This document shows positions 26,242 to 34,610 of a stretch of DNA of 58,065 nucleotides, piece by piece. The DNA lies in contig JAJYQZ010000330.1 in NCBI GenBank assembly GCA_021794335.1, positions 1-58,065 of the forward strand, written 5' to 3'. Source of the DNA: a bacterium. GTDB taxonomy: Bacteria; SZUA-79; Acidulodesulfobacterales; Acidulodesulfobacteraceae. Both the position numbers and the translations under genes were made by a program. The notes under the pieces are model-generated. The model searched no databases. It worked only from the letters and a program-made list of their open reading frames with translations, and was not told the origin of the DNA. Numbering within the stretch: position 1 is the stretch's first letter; each line of letters begins with the position of its first letter.

Positions 26242-27672
26242 TTAATTTAATTTATCGATTTTCATATCTATAAGTTTCCTTTTAAAAGAACCGATAAGTC
26301 TTTTTAAATCCAGAACCGATTCGTAATAATCGAGTTTCGCCGAGAGAAGATTATGCCTCGCCCTCGTAAGTTCCGCAAGCGCCGTAACTACGTCGACGCT
26401 TGTAGCGACTCCGGCTTTAAATTCTTCTTCTACAAGAGTAAAATTTTTAGAAGCAAATTTTTCTTCGTGCCGAAGAGTCCCGACCTGCGATTTCAAGCTT
26501 TTTACGTTATAGAACATAGATATTACCTGAGCCTTAAGATTTCTCTTTGCCTGAAGCTTATCGTACATAGCCTGGTTTGCTTCGGAACGCGTTTTTTCTA
26601 TAGAAATAATCCTGTTCGCACCCTGAAATATAGGCATAGTCAAGGTAGCGCCCGCCGTCCAAAAATTAGTGGAACCCTGCGGAATAAAGTGATCGTTCGA
26701 CAAAGCGTTGTAGGAAGCCGAAAAAGATATTTTTGGAATATACTGGGATTCATAATACGCCGTCTGGTCCGACGCCGATTTTTGGGCAAATTTCAGGGAC
26801 TTCAAACCCGGATTGTTATTATATGCAAGAACGATTAGTCTGCGCAGTCCGGTTTTTTTAAACAAAGGCTGTTTCGGCTTAGCAACTTCAAAATTGCGGC
26901 TTACTCCGAGCAGGGAAGCAAGCGCCGCTTTATCCGATTTTAACTTATTTTTAGCGCTTATAAGCTCCTGCTTAGCCGCATAAAACTGGGATTTTGCCTG
27001 AAGAAGGTCTGTTATAATAGCAAGTCCGGCGTTTAGTTTTGCGGTAGTAAGTTCAAGATGGGCTTTTGCTTCTTTAAACGTTTTACGGTCTGCTTTTATT
27101 AAGCTTATATCGTTTAAAACGGTATAATAATCAGCCGCTACGCTGTAAAGAGTGCCTGCGGAAACGTCGTTAAGAGACATTTTGGACGACTTTTCCGTAT
27201 TTTCGGCGGCCATATAAGCCGGAATAGCGCCGACGTTAAACAAAGGTTCGTTCAACGTAAAACTATACTGGTAATTGGGAAAAAAGAACAAAAATATATT
27301 TCCCATAAGCGGCGTGTACCCGGCGGGAATAGGAGCCGAATTTTTATGCATTCTCTGGTCGGTATATTTAAGCGAAATATCAGGCAGAACCATACCTACG
27401 GCTGACCATTTTAAAAGAGACGACTGATAGTAGCTTTCTTTTGCGGCTTTTATAGTGTCGTTGCGGTTAACGGCAAGCATATAAGCTTCGCTTAATGTAA
27501 TCAGCCTGCCTGAATGCACTACCGGCTTAAGATAAAAAGCATCTGCATCTTTGGCGGCAAAAGGAGATAAAAACGACGCCGTATAATAAAAAGCAGCAAA
27601 TAAGATTACTAGTATGATTTTAACCGAATATTTATTGCTATCGGCAACTTTAAAGCAGCTTTTAATTTTCAT
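26242..27672 (-). CDS. TolC-family outer-membrane efflux protein, first gene of the efflux operon
   Basis: A 476-residue outer-membrane channel subunit. After a long N-terminal signal region (hydrophobic core near residues 17-36) come two OEP repeats: TLYSVAADYYTVLNDISLIKA with TAKLNAGLAIITDLLQAKSQ, and KRNLKAQVISMFYNVKSLK with EEEFKAGVATSVDVVTALAE. It is the promoter-proximal gene of the tolC-emrA-cytochrome c operon. A near-consensus promoter whose spacer contains an inverted repeat lies about 100 bp upstream, implying repressor control. It differs in sequence from the other TolC-like protein at 17731-19134. Confidence 0.87.
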   Translation of the reverse strand: MKIKSCFKVADSNKYSVKIILVILFAAFYYTASFLSPFAAKDADAFYLKPVVHSGRLITLSEAYMLAVNRNDTIKAAKESYYQSSLLKWSAVGMVLPDISLKYTDQRMHKNSAPIPAGYTPLMGNIFLFFFPNYQYSFTLNEPLFNVGAIPAYMAAENTEKSSKMSLNDVSAGTLYSVAADYYTVLNDISLIKADRKTFKEAKAHLELTTAKLNAGLAIITDLLQAKSQFYAAKQELISAKNKLKSDKAALASLLGVSRNFEVAKPKQPLFKKTGLRRLIVLAYNNNPGLKSLKFAQKSASDQTAYYESQYIPKISFSASYNALSNDHFIPQGSTNFWTAGATLTMPIFQGANRIISIEKTRSEANQAMYDKLQAKRNLKAQVISMFYNVKSLKSQVGTLRHEEKFASKNFTLVEEEFKAGVATSVDVVTALAELTRARHNLLSAKLDYYESVLDLKRLIGSFKRKLIDMKIDKLN

Positions 27673-27779
27673 GATTTTATTTTATCTATTTGCTTACCTA
27701 TTTCCTGAATTTATAATGCATTATTAATTTTTATTTTTATACAGTCTTTATTTTTTCCTATTTTTCATCGCATATTTTT

Positions 27780-27808
27780 ATTATAATGACTTAATAGTCA
27801 TAAGTCAA
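27780..27808 (-). promoter_or_regulatory. sigma-70 promoter with operator dyad upstream of the efflux operon
   Basis: On the minus strand TTGACT (27803-27808) and TATAAT (27780-27785) are exactly 17 bases apart. The spacer and flanks form the inverted repeat TGACTTA-N7-TAAGTCA (27787-27807), overlapping the -35 box. This layout is typical of TetR- or MarR-type repressors of efflux pumps. No such regulator gene is adjacent. Confidence 0.75.
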
Positions 27809-27918
27809 TATTTTTTATATTTTTTGTTATATTATTTTATATTTTTATTCATAATTATAATTATTACGGCTTATCGCGAAAAATTATCAATAGCGCAATT
27901 AAAGATAATTATATAAAA

Positions 27919-28626
27919 TTATTTAGTTTTAATTCCGGTAATTATAAAACCGATATGGAAAGGAAGATTTTTAATCTTTAAGTCTTTAAAACCTTTTTCG
28001 CCGAGTATTTTAAGCATTTTTTTCCTGTCGAATGCCAGTATGCTGTATGTAAGCCATTCATATGCTTTTTTATCTATAAGGGAGCCTATTAATCTTATGA
28101 AAATAAAATATATTTTAAAGAAAATATTGAAAAAATTATTCTCCGGCCTGCCCATTTCCAGTATAATGAACTTGCCTCCTTTTTTTAAAACTCTTCTCAG
28201 TTCGTCGGAAAAAGTTTCTACGTTGTCCACGTTCCTAAGCAAAAAACCCGCCGTAACTACGTCATAAGCGCAACCCGGTTCAACAAGATCCATGGCGTCC
28301 TCTACTTTAAAACAAATATTGTTTATCTTTTTCTTTTTAATCTTATTTTCGGCGATATTGACCATATCGGCATTAAAATCTACGCCGACTATTTCGACGC
28401 GTTTATTCTCGGCTTTTGCTTTTCTGGATATATCTATGGCAATAGAACCCGTTCCCGTAGCGATGTCAAGAATTCTGTAACCGCCTAAATTATCGTTATC
28501 CGAGGAAACCGCTTCTTTTGCTACTTCGAGCCGCCAAAGCCCGTCGATTCCAAAACTGAATACGTGTCCCCAGAAATCATATACTTCTGCTATAGAGCTA
28601 AAAATGTTATTTATTTTTTCCGACAT
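27919..28626 (-). CDS. ubiE: UbiE/MenG quinone-ring C-methyltransferase
   Basis: A 235-residue class I SAM-dependent methyltransferase that completes menaquinone (and in some organisms ubiquinone) by ring methylation. Motif I ILDIATGTGSIAIDIS is at about 50-65, with GVDFNADMVNIAENK following, then AFLLRNVDN-like GFLLRNVDNVETFSDELRR near 127-145 and GGKFIILEMGRPEN, which is diagnostic for the UbiE family. It ends near the tRNA-Arg genes. The quinone it methylates is probably menaquinone in an anaerobic host, consistent with SQR, but this is inferred. Ribosome site is weak. Confidence 0.93.
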   Translation of the reverse strand: MSEKINNIFSSIAEVYDFWGHVFSFGIDGLWRLEVAKEAVSSDNDNLGGYRILDIATGTGSIAIDISRKAKAENKRVEIVGVDFNADMVNIAENKIKKKKINNICFKVEDAMDLVEPGCAYDVVTAGFLLRNVDNVETFSDELRRVLKKGGKFIILEMGRPENNFFNIFFKIYFIFIRLIGSLIDKKAYEWLTYSILAFDRKKMLKILGEKGFKDLKIKNLPFHIGFIITGIKTK

Positions 28627-28728
28627 ATTAAATTAATAAACCATGACAGCTGCTTCTATAAAAAAGGGAATAAGGGGTTAAATTTAAAACAGAAAAAGCG
28701 CAACCGCGTTTACAGAAAATATAAAACA

Positions 28729-28805
28729 TGGTGCGCCCAGAGGGATTCGAACCCCCGGCCTGCAGATTCGTAGTCTGACGCTCTATCCAGCTGAGCTATG
28801 GGCGC
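28729..28805 (-). tRNA. tRNA-Arg (anticodon ACG)
   Basis: A complete cloverleaf on the minus strand: acceptor GCGCCCA/TGGGCGC, anticodon stem TCAGA/TCTGC-type with loop CTACGAA giving ACG, T-loop TTCGAAT and encoded CCA. The A34 is expected to be deaminated to inosine by TadA, reading CGU/CGC/CGA. Confidence 0.95.
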
Positions 28806-28968
28806 GCGCTATAGAACTTATATCGACAAATTATAATTATATCGATAATTTAACATCGGATAATTACACAAATAATTATATCAATTGATTTTATAGTATT
28901 AATTATATATAATATTTAGCCGTAACGCAAATTAATTTATGCCGCGTTATTAGCCTGCAGAACAATAT

Positions 28969-29045
28969 GCCCCCGTAGCTCAGTAGGATAGAGCAGAGGT
29001 TTCCTAAACCTTTGGTCATCGGTTCGATTCCGGTCGGGGGCACCA
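28969..29045 (+). tRNA. tRNA-Arg (anticodon CCT), probable integration site
   Basis: A complete cloverleaf: acceptor GCCCCCG/CGGGGGC, anticodon loop TTCCTAA giving CCT, T-loop TTCGATT, encoded CCA. It reads AGG. Its 3' end marks the boundary between housekeeping genes and the conjugative element, the usual position for tyrosine-recombinase integration, so the 3' half is the likely attL core. Confidence 0.95.
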
Positions 29046-29069
29046 GTTAGAACAAAATATAATTTAAAC

Positions 29070-29089
29070 GGTAGCAAATAGGTAGCAAA
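29070..29089. repeat. tandem GGTAGCAAA repeat beside the tRNA
   Basis: GGTAGCAAA occurs at 29070-29078 and again at 29081-29089, an 11-bp period, 25 bp after the end of tRNA-Arg(CCT). Short direct repeats here are reminiscent of recombinase or excisionase arm-binding sites next to an attachment core; that role is inferred from position. Confidence 0.45.
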
Positions 29090-29093
29090 ATAT

Positions 29094-30014
29094 TTAAAGG
29101 ATATTATCTTTTAAAGGACAGTTTTTTTGATGTTTACAATCTATTAATTTATCATAACTAAAATTCTGCTTTGAAATTTGATAAACTCCAGGAAACCATA
29201 TTAAATTATGATCATACGTTTCATAAAATATATTTACAAAATGCACAATAAAACGCTTAAAGCTTATTATAAATGACTTATCTGTATATCCATTGATAAA
29301 CCAATTAGCAAATATTTTAAAATCCCATCTATTTAAATGTAAAGATTTCATTGACCTATCTATAAAAATTGTTTTAATTATGTAAATAAATTCATTTTTA
29401 ATATCATATGATTTGAAATTTAAATGCAAATGAAATATCGGCTCGTAACATCCATCACTCATTTTCACTCTATCTATTATGATGCTTAAATTAATATTGT
29501 TTTTTTTAATAAAATCTAAAAGATTTTCATATAACTTTATAGTTTCCCAATCAACAAAATATAAATATTTATTCACTCCTCCAATTATTTGTTTTGTTTT
29601 ATTTATTAAAAATTCTCTTTCACAGACAAATTTTCCTAATACTGTTCGATGATTTCCTTGGTTAGAATACCAATTCTTGCCATCTATAGATGAAAAACAA
29701 ATATCATTTTTTTTATCTAAACTAAAATAGTAATTAGGATTATTATCAGCAAGCGCTATCGTGCTTTTCATTTTGCCTTCTTTGTATTGCGGTTCTAATA
29801 AAGCTTCCAACCATGTTTGTCCGGCATAATGATTCCATTGTCCAACTATGCGTTGAGTGTCTATTGTAGATGATTCTTCGATTTTCTCACTAATCACAAA
29901 ACATTTATATGGTTTACCATTATCTATCTTAAAATCGTCCCATTCTAATATTTTTTCATTAAACCATTTATATTGTTTTTTATTTTTTTCGACCCAATCA
30001 ATAAGTTTTATCAT
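29094..30014 (-). CDS. hypothetical protein with a ParB/sulfiredoxin-like GNHRT motif
   Basis: A 306-residue protein I cannot assign to a named family. Its N-terminal half contains QWNHYAGQTWLEALLEP and then DGKNWYSNQGNHRTVLGKF (about 105-124); the GNHRT element resembles the (D/G)GxHR(T/R) nucleotide-binding motif of ParB/sulfiredoxin folds, also seen in element-borne accessory proteins. The C-terminal half is rich in Ile, Phe and Lys with no clear motif. It is the last gene before the attachment site, 23 bp downstream of the radical SAM gene, and markedly AT-rich. The ribosome site is weak. A role in DNA maintenance or defence is possible but unproven. Confidence 0.5.
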   Translation of the reverse strand: MIKLIDWVEKNKKQYKWFNEKILEWDDFKIDNGKPYKCFVISEKIEESSTIDTQRIVGQWNHYAGQTWLEALLEPQYKEGKMKSTIALADNNPNYYFSLDKKNDICFSSIDGKNWYSNQGNHRTVLGKFVCEREFLINKTKQIIGGVNKYLYFVDWETIKLYENLLDFIKKNNINLSIIIDRVKMSDGCYEPIFHLHLNFKSYDIKNEFIYIIKTIFIDRSMKSLHLNRWDFKIFANWFINGYTDKSFIISFKRFIVHFVNIFYETYDHNLIWFPGVYQISKQNFSYDKLIDCKHQKNCPLKDNIL

Positions 30015-30037
30015 GATATATAACCATCTTTTATTAT

Positions 30038-30811
30038 TTATAGTACAGTTCCTTCTTTAATATAGCATTTTATTTTATTTTTATTACAAAAGTCTATAAT
30101 AATATCAACCTGGCCTTGATAGAATTCCCTTTTCTCCGGAAACGAAGTCGCTTTTGAATTATAGTTCATCTTGCCGAATATTATCTTATCCACGAAGTCT
30201 AGTTTGTTTAATATCTCGTTAATATCTTGGTCGATTATATTCGGGGTCGGATACGGTTCCATGCTTACCCATGTTTTAAAACCTAAATCGTGCAACTGTT
30301 TTAACGCAGATATCCTTTCTTCGATGCCGACGGCCGCCGGTTCGTATTTTTTCCTGAAACTCTCGTCGATAGAAACAAGCGTTATTCCGTACGAATTTAT
30401 TTTGCCAGGGTCATTTATCGATTCATTTATCCTGACAACTGGATATAACCCTTTAGTGAGGACAGTGCAGGGAATACCGCTCTTATTAAGATAGTCTATA
30501 ATCTCAATGCTTAGATCCTGTATTTCAAACTGTCCGTACATGAAAGGGTCGGTCGAGAAACATAAATGCACAGTCTTTATCTTATCTTTATATTTAACAA
30601 CTTCCTTTTTGAGAAGTTCCATAGCGTTCCCGACTATTTTAGGAGTCGTCCAGTCGGAGTAATCCTTAACGGCGCCTGTCCTCTTTTTTAGCAGGTAGGC
30701 ATAGCAGGGATAAAGACATCCGTGCGAGCAGCCGAGAACGTGGTTTAAGCAGTAATCGCCGTATTCGACGTTAGTCTTATATAAAAGCGTTTTTCTGGTT
30801 ATTTTATACAT
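30038..30811 (-). CDS. radical SAM protein with CX3CX3C cluster motif
   Basis: A 257-residue protein resembling SPL/Rv2578c-like radical SAM enzymes: NHVLGCSHGCLYPCYAYL (about 23-40) carries the cluster cysteines, VHLCFSTDPFMYGQ (about 84-97) matches the family's FSTxTDPYxP-like strand, and TKGLYPVVRI and SMEPYPTP follow. The cysteine spacing is CX3CX3C, one residue longer than the usual CX3CX2C. Good Shine-Dalgarno (GGGAGAG). The neighbours are unknown element genes and a DNA methyltransferase, so the substrate may be nucleic acid. Function is not established. Confidence 0.7.
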   Translation of the reverse strand: MYKITRKTLLYKTNVEYGDYCLNHVLGCSHGCLYPCYAYLLKKRTGAVKDYSDWTTPKIVGNAMELLKKEVVKYKDKIKTVHLCFSTDPFMYGQFEIQDLSIEIIDYLNKSGIPCTVLTKGLYPVVRINESINDPGKINSYGITLVSIDESFRKKYEPAAVGIEERISALKQLHDLGFKTWVSMEPYPTPNIIDQDINEILNKLDFVDKIIFGKMNYNSKATSFPEKREFYQGQVDIIIDFCNKNKIKCYIKEGTVL

Positions 30812-30879
30812 GTCTCTCCCTTTTAAGCGAAACAGTCGGAAGCTTTTATTTTTCCCAGCGTTTCTAAGTCAATTGCATT

Positions 30880-31512
30880 TCACCATAACGTATCATGGCG
30901 AATCGGGTCTTCGATATAATCGTTTTCCGATTTTTCATAAAAAACGCTCCTGCTCCAACTAGAAGAAAATTTGTCCGGGAAAGCCGTTTTAAGTTTATTA
31001 AATATATTTCTGAAGGCAATGTCGTTGGATATTATTGCGTCATGGGTGTCTTTTATAATATTATTAACGACCTGAACCAACGGCCTCATAGGGTTAATGG
31101 GCACTACCATATCTATATAAGGGGTATGGTTGGTTTCCGGCGATTCATTATCTTTAACCTGACACCATATTGCATAATATTTGTTTTTAACTATGTCTAT
31201 AGCGACTTTTACGGCTTCTTTATTAATAATCGCAAGTGAATTTTTATATTTTCCGGAAAAAGAAGCTATAAATATTTGATCTTTGGGGTCAGGATTTTCT
31301 TTATTACATGGAATCTTGAAATATCCTTGCTTTGTTCTCAATATGATGTGATAAAAACATGCATAATATCCTATGCTTCCTTCAAATCTTTCCATGATGC
31401 CCGAACCGAACTTATTTCTATTTCTTGAACTAAAGGGAGGATTATACCCGTTATAGAATTCAGTTTCGTTTACTATTACAAAATCACTACATGGTTTTGG
31501 TTTGCTTTTCAT
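30880..31512 (-). CDS. hypothetical protein between radical SAM and methyltransferase genes
   Basis: A 210-residue soluble protein I do not recognise. It contains GYYACFYHIILRTKQGYFKIPC (first 20 shown as a hydrophobic strand block near 50), a segment PKDQIFIASFSGKYKN and a conserved-looking YIDMVVPINPMRPLVQVVN (about 133-151). No membrane helix or signal is present. AGAGG lies before the ATG. It is 69 bp from the radical SAM gene and about 117 bp from the methyltransferase, so it may be part of the same operon; a restriction-nuclease role is conceivable only from position. Confidence 0.5.
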   Translation of the reverse strand: MKSKPKPCSDFVIVNETEFYNGYNPPFSSRNRNKFGSGIMERFEGSIGYYACFYHIILRTKQGYFKIPCNKENPDPKDQIFIASFSGKYKNSLAIINKEAVKVAIDIVKNKYYAIWCQVKDNESPETNHTPYIDMVVPINPMRPLVQVVNNIIKDTHDAIISNDIAFRNIFNKLKTAFPDKFSSSWSRSVFYEKSENDYIEDPIRHDTLW

Positions 31513-31629
31513 GGTTACCTCTATTTTAATTAATTTTAAAGTTTTACCTTACTTTTATATTGCGATACAAAATTGCTTGCTTCTTTAAGTATTGACTACC
31601 CGCCTAATTTCATTTTCATACCTCCACAT

Positions 31630-32436
31630 TTAATTTTCGTTAAATAAATTTCCCTGACTCTTGAACTCTCTTATCCTTTCCTCCGCCATTTCGCAATATT
31701 TCGCCGAGTTGTCTATCCCGATATATCGACGGCCGCATTTCAATGCGGATATGGCTGTAGTGCCGGACCCCATAAAAGGGTCGAGAATAACCTCCGCGTC
31801 CGTAGAAGATATTATTCTGTCAGACAAAGCTTCGGGGAACGGCGCCGGATGAGAACTTCCTTTTTCCGGATAAACATACCAGATATCCCTTTTAAGATTT
31901 GCCTTGGCCGTGAGCTTAAATTCAGGCTTTGCGATAATATATATAACTTCATAGCTCGGCAGAAAGTAAGTATCGTTGAAATTTACGGACCCGCCTTTAT
32001 CCCAGACAATCATTTGGCGGACAGGAAACCCTTTTAGGATGTCGTTGCGGTTATTAAGTATGCCGTTTTGTATCCGCCATTTATGATTATAGAAAATGCC
32101 GCCGGACGGTTTAATTAGTCTTAGCATTTGCCGAAGACAATCTTTCTGCCATTTGACATAAGCGGAATAGGGCATATTGTCGTCGCAGTTTTCGTAGCCG
32201 GTAAAAATATGCGCTTTTTTATAATCCATAGAATTAAAAGGATATATCCCCATTCTTTCTTTGCGGTTTCTAAACCTTTTTATTTTGCTTTTTTGCAGGT
32301 TATTGTCGTTAAGGTTGTAAGGCGGAGAGGTAACTATTAGGTCGATAGACCCTGACGGCATTTGTTTCATAGTTTCCAATGCATCGCCGCAGATTATGCG
32401 GTTAAGGTATTTGTTAATCATGTTTTTTATTTCCAT
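31630..32436 (-). CDS. site-specific DNA methyltransferase (N6-adenine or N4-cytosine)
   Basis: A 268-residue type II-style DNA methyltransferase. Catalytic motif IV TSPPYN is at about 36-41 and the SAM-binding motif I DPFMGSGTTAISALKCGR near 219-236, i.e. motif IV precedes motif I (beta-class order). IGIDNSAKYCEMAEERI completes the fold. The start overlaps the previous ORF's stop region by 10 bases (ATGGAAATAA), implying translational coupling. No cognate endonuclease is recognised beside it, so it may be an orphan protecting the element from host restriction, a common cargo of conjugative elements. Confidence 0.88.
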   Translation of the reverse strand: MEIKNMINKYLNRIICGDALETMKQMPSGSIDLIVTSPPYNLNDNNLQKSKIKRFRNRKERMGIYPFNSMDYKKAHIFTGYENCDDNMPYSAYVKWQKDCLRQMLRLIKPSGGIFYNHKWRIQNGILNNRNDILKGFPVRQMIVWDKGGSVNFNDTYFLPSYEVIYIIAKPEFKLTAKANLKRDIWYVYPEKGSSHPAPFPEALSDRIISSTDAEVILDPFMGSGTTAISALKCGRRYIGIDNSAKYCEMAEERIREFKSQGNLFNEN

Positions 32437-32747
32437 AATGGATTTTTTAATTCAAAAACGCCTCGTTCAATAAGTTTGTCCGCCTTGTTATTTTTTACAA
32501 CCTCTATAGATTCGTTTACAATATCGTCAATCGTTATCGGTATTAAACCCGATGAATTTAAAAAGGTGGTCGGATCAAGTAATGGGTCGTTGAGAGCGTA
32601 AGCCGACTTAAAAAAATCCATTGGAACGATATCCGTATCCTGAGCAAAGAAATATAAATCTTTTTTCTGCTTACCTTCCGGCTTAGATTTATCAATTAAC
32701 GTGAATTTATAAATATTACCTTTGTGAATGTCGAATTTAGGTTTCAT
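32427..32747 (-). CDS. hypothetical protein coupled to the methyltransferase
   Basis: A 106-residue soluble protein without a recognised domain. It starts MKPKFDIHKGNIYKFTLID and has a mixed beta pattern in its first third, then an acidic helical section (ITIDDIVNESIEVVKNNKAD). Its stop codon overlaps the methyltransferase start, so the two are translationally coupled. It may modulate methyltransferase expression or be an accessory gene; nothing in the sequence decides this. Confidence 0.5.
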   Translation of the reverse strand: MKPKFDIHKGNIYKFTLIDKSKPEGKQKKDLYFFAQDTDIVPMDFFKSAYALNDPLLDPTTFLNSSGLIPITIDDIVNESIEVVKNNKADKLIERGVFELKNPLWK

Positions 32748-32806
32748 GAATAAGGTCTCCTGCTATTACATTTTTATTAACTCTTCCGCGCGGTAAGATA
32801 TTAATA

Positions 32807-33163
32807 TTAATTAATACGTTCCCAATAGTTAAGTCTATTTTTGAATTTATCTATACCGAAACTATCTATTCTTGTAAATGCTCTATATAGCGCATCACCT
32901 ACACTTATAAGACTGCAATCGATAGACATTCCTGAATAATACTCCGAAACATATATAAAATTCCTCTTTCTGTGTAATATTAATTTTATGTCTTTATATA
33001 AAAATGCCAAACCTTTCAATTCGATTGTTCGATTTGTTTTTTCATCAAAGAAATCTGTGGGGCAATAATTGGCAAATTTATATACTTTAATATTATTTTT
33101 TTCAATATTAAGTTCATTTTCGTTGACATTAATAACATTTTCTTTGCTATTAAATTTAAACAT
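32807..33163 (-). CDS. hypothetical protein
   Basis: A 118-residue protein I do not recognise. The N-terminus is rich in Asn and Glu (about 4-28), followed by beta-rich TIELKGLAFLYKDIKLILHR and NFIYVSEYYSGMSIDCSLIS, then a helical C-terminus ending NRLNYWERIN. The strong AAAAGGGGATATT leader before the ATG supports real translation. It is in the left-arm operon between the multi-HTH protein and the methyltransferase pair. Confidence 0.5.
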   Translation of the reverse strand: MFKFNSKENVINVNENELNIEKNNIKVYKFANYCPTDFFDEKTNRTIELKGLAFLYKDIKLILHRKRNFIYVSEYYSGMSIDCSLISVGDALYRAFTRIDSFGIDKFKNRLNYWERIN

Positions 33164-33264
33164 AATATCCCCTTTTTTTAATTCATTTTATTTAAAACAG
33201 CACTGCGGATACTTTTGAATTTGAATTGTTTTTTGTCAGCATCAAATTATAAGACCCTATTTTT

Positions 33265-34104
33265 TTAAAAACCTCGCTGGTTAAGTTCTTCCACTATGGA
33301 CATGCTTCTTTCAAACCTTGCTTTCGAAACTGCGAGAGATAGCTTGGATTTTTTCGGTTTTTTAGATATATTTACAACGGCCAGAGCATGAAGGTCGTCG
33401 TATAGCCCTTCGTCTATCTTCCATTTAGACAAACACTCCTTTTTAGACATTCCATCTATTAAATCTATAACGATTTTAGCCCTTCTATCGTCGCTCCCGA
33501 TAAATCTAAGATAAGAGCTCCATTCCAGCTCTTTTTTAGCTTCCTTTTTCCTGCGGCAGTAGCACGTCTTACCAATACTATATTTCTTCATCACCTCTTT
33601 TTTGGATGCCCCCGCCTTGATATCCTCTACTATGTCTCTGCGGTTACGCTTAGCTTTCTGCATATGCACGCCCATAGAGTTCGCTAATTCATCTCTTGTT
33701 TTAGATTCCATAAGATACCGATACCAGGAACGCCAGCCAATAGGTCCGGTTTCAGCTTCTATTTCTTCCCTGCTCTTCCCTGCGGTTATGCCGGCGACAA
33801 TTTTGGCTTTATGACCCACCTGTTCCGCTATTCTTTTTTTAAATCCCTGTCCACCGCTGTTTTTTACATAAGGCAAATCTAAGACGGAGGCATATTTTTT
33901 TGCCCAGAAATACACGGTTTTATATTTAATTCCGTATTCTTCGGCTAATCTAATAACGTCCCCTTCCGTTCTGTCCTGAATTGACAGCATTTTTTTAGCT
34001 GCCCTTTTTCTTTCTTCTACGGTAAAAACCTTTTTGCCGGAAAACATTCTGTCTGCCTCCGTAACGTCGGCGAAGACGTCGATGAATTTAAGTTTAGTTT
34101 GCAT
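33265..34104 (-). CDS. multi-HTH protein with four tandem homeodomain-like modules
   Basis: A 279-residue basic protein built of repeats of about 55-65 residues, each resembling a transposase-type helix-turn-helix: VIRLAEEYGIKYKTVYFWAK (about 50-69), IVAGITAGKSREEIEAETG with WRSWYRYL (about 101-128), IVEDIKAGASKKEVMKKYSI with CYCRRKK (about 157-184), and IVIDLIDGMSKKECLSKWKI (about 211-230). The third resembles a module in the 43676-44548 protein of this element. It probably binds DNA at several sites, as a regulator or architectural protein. No catalytic domain is visible, so it is not a transposase. No strong ribosome site. Confidence 0.6.
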   Translation of the reverse strand: MQTKLKFIDVFADVTEADRMFSGKKVFTVEERKRAAKKMLSIQDRTEGDVIRLAEEYGIKYKTVYFWAKKYASVLDLPYVKNSGGQGFKKRIAEQVGHKAKIVAGITAGKSREEIEAETGPIGWRSWYRYLMESKTRDELANSMGVHMQKAKRNRRDIVEDIKAGASKKEVMKKYSIGKTCYCRRKKEAKKELEWSSYLRFIGSDDRRAKIVIDLIDGMSKKECLSKWKIDEGLYDDLHALAVVNISKKPKKSKLSLAVSKARFERSMSIVEELNQRGF

Positions 34105-34228
34105 TATTTAACGACCGTCATTCCGCTCCTGCGGTCTTTACTTATATTTTCCACGCTACTTTGTTTTCTGGTTCAGGTTTATTTTCCGATACCTGGGATT
34201 TTTGTTGATTCGTGTTTATCTGCCGATT

Positions 34229-34567
34229 CTATTTCATCCAGTCGCCGATTCCGTCCCAAAGAATTGTAAGATAATCGCTTGCGACCACCCGCCTAAAGCC
34301 TTCTTCTGAATTAACAATGCCGTAAAATACTTTTTGCATGTTTTCAAGATTAGCCGGCTGGATTTGTCTTGCAAATTGTTTTACTGCCTCTTCAGCAGCT
34401 CTATTCTCCGGATAATTGTTAGCTATTTCATTAATGTTTGGATATTCTTTTCCTTCTAAAACGGCTTTTCTGACAGCCTCTTTATAATCCATCTCTATTT
34501 GAACAAATAAATCGATTGCTTCTTCTAATTTTTTTCTTGTAACCACACCGCCGTCATAATTAAACAT
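34229..34567 (-). CDS. hypothetical protein downstream of traD
   Basis: A 112-residue mainly helical protein without a recognised family. It contains EEAIDLFVQIEMDYKEAVRKA (first helix, about 14-34, cited in part), then a conserved-looking NYPENRAAEEAVKQFARQIQP segment. A strong GAGGAG lies 8 bases before the ATG. It follows traD by 43 bp on the same strand, so it may be a small conjugation accessory; no function can be read. Confidence 0.5.
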   Translation of the reverse strand: MFNYDGGVVTRKKLEEAIDLFVQIEMDYKEAVRKAVLEGKEYPNINEIANNYPENRAAEEAVKQFARQIQPANLENMQKVFYGIVNSEEGFRRVVASDYLTILWDGIGDWMK

Positions 34568-34610
34568 GATTAAATCTCCTCATTTTTTATAGTTTAAAAT
34601 ACGCAATTAA

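Noticed and set aside
29094..30014. Tyrosine integrase next to the tRNA
   Set aside because: The expected position, but no R-H-R-Y catalytic pattern is found in the protein.
33265..34104. Transposase
   Set aside because: HTH modules resemble transposase DNA-binding domains, but there is no DDE or other catalytic domain, and no inverted terminal repeats flank it.
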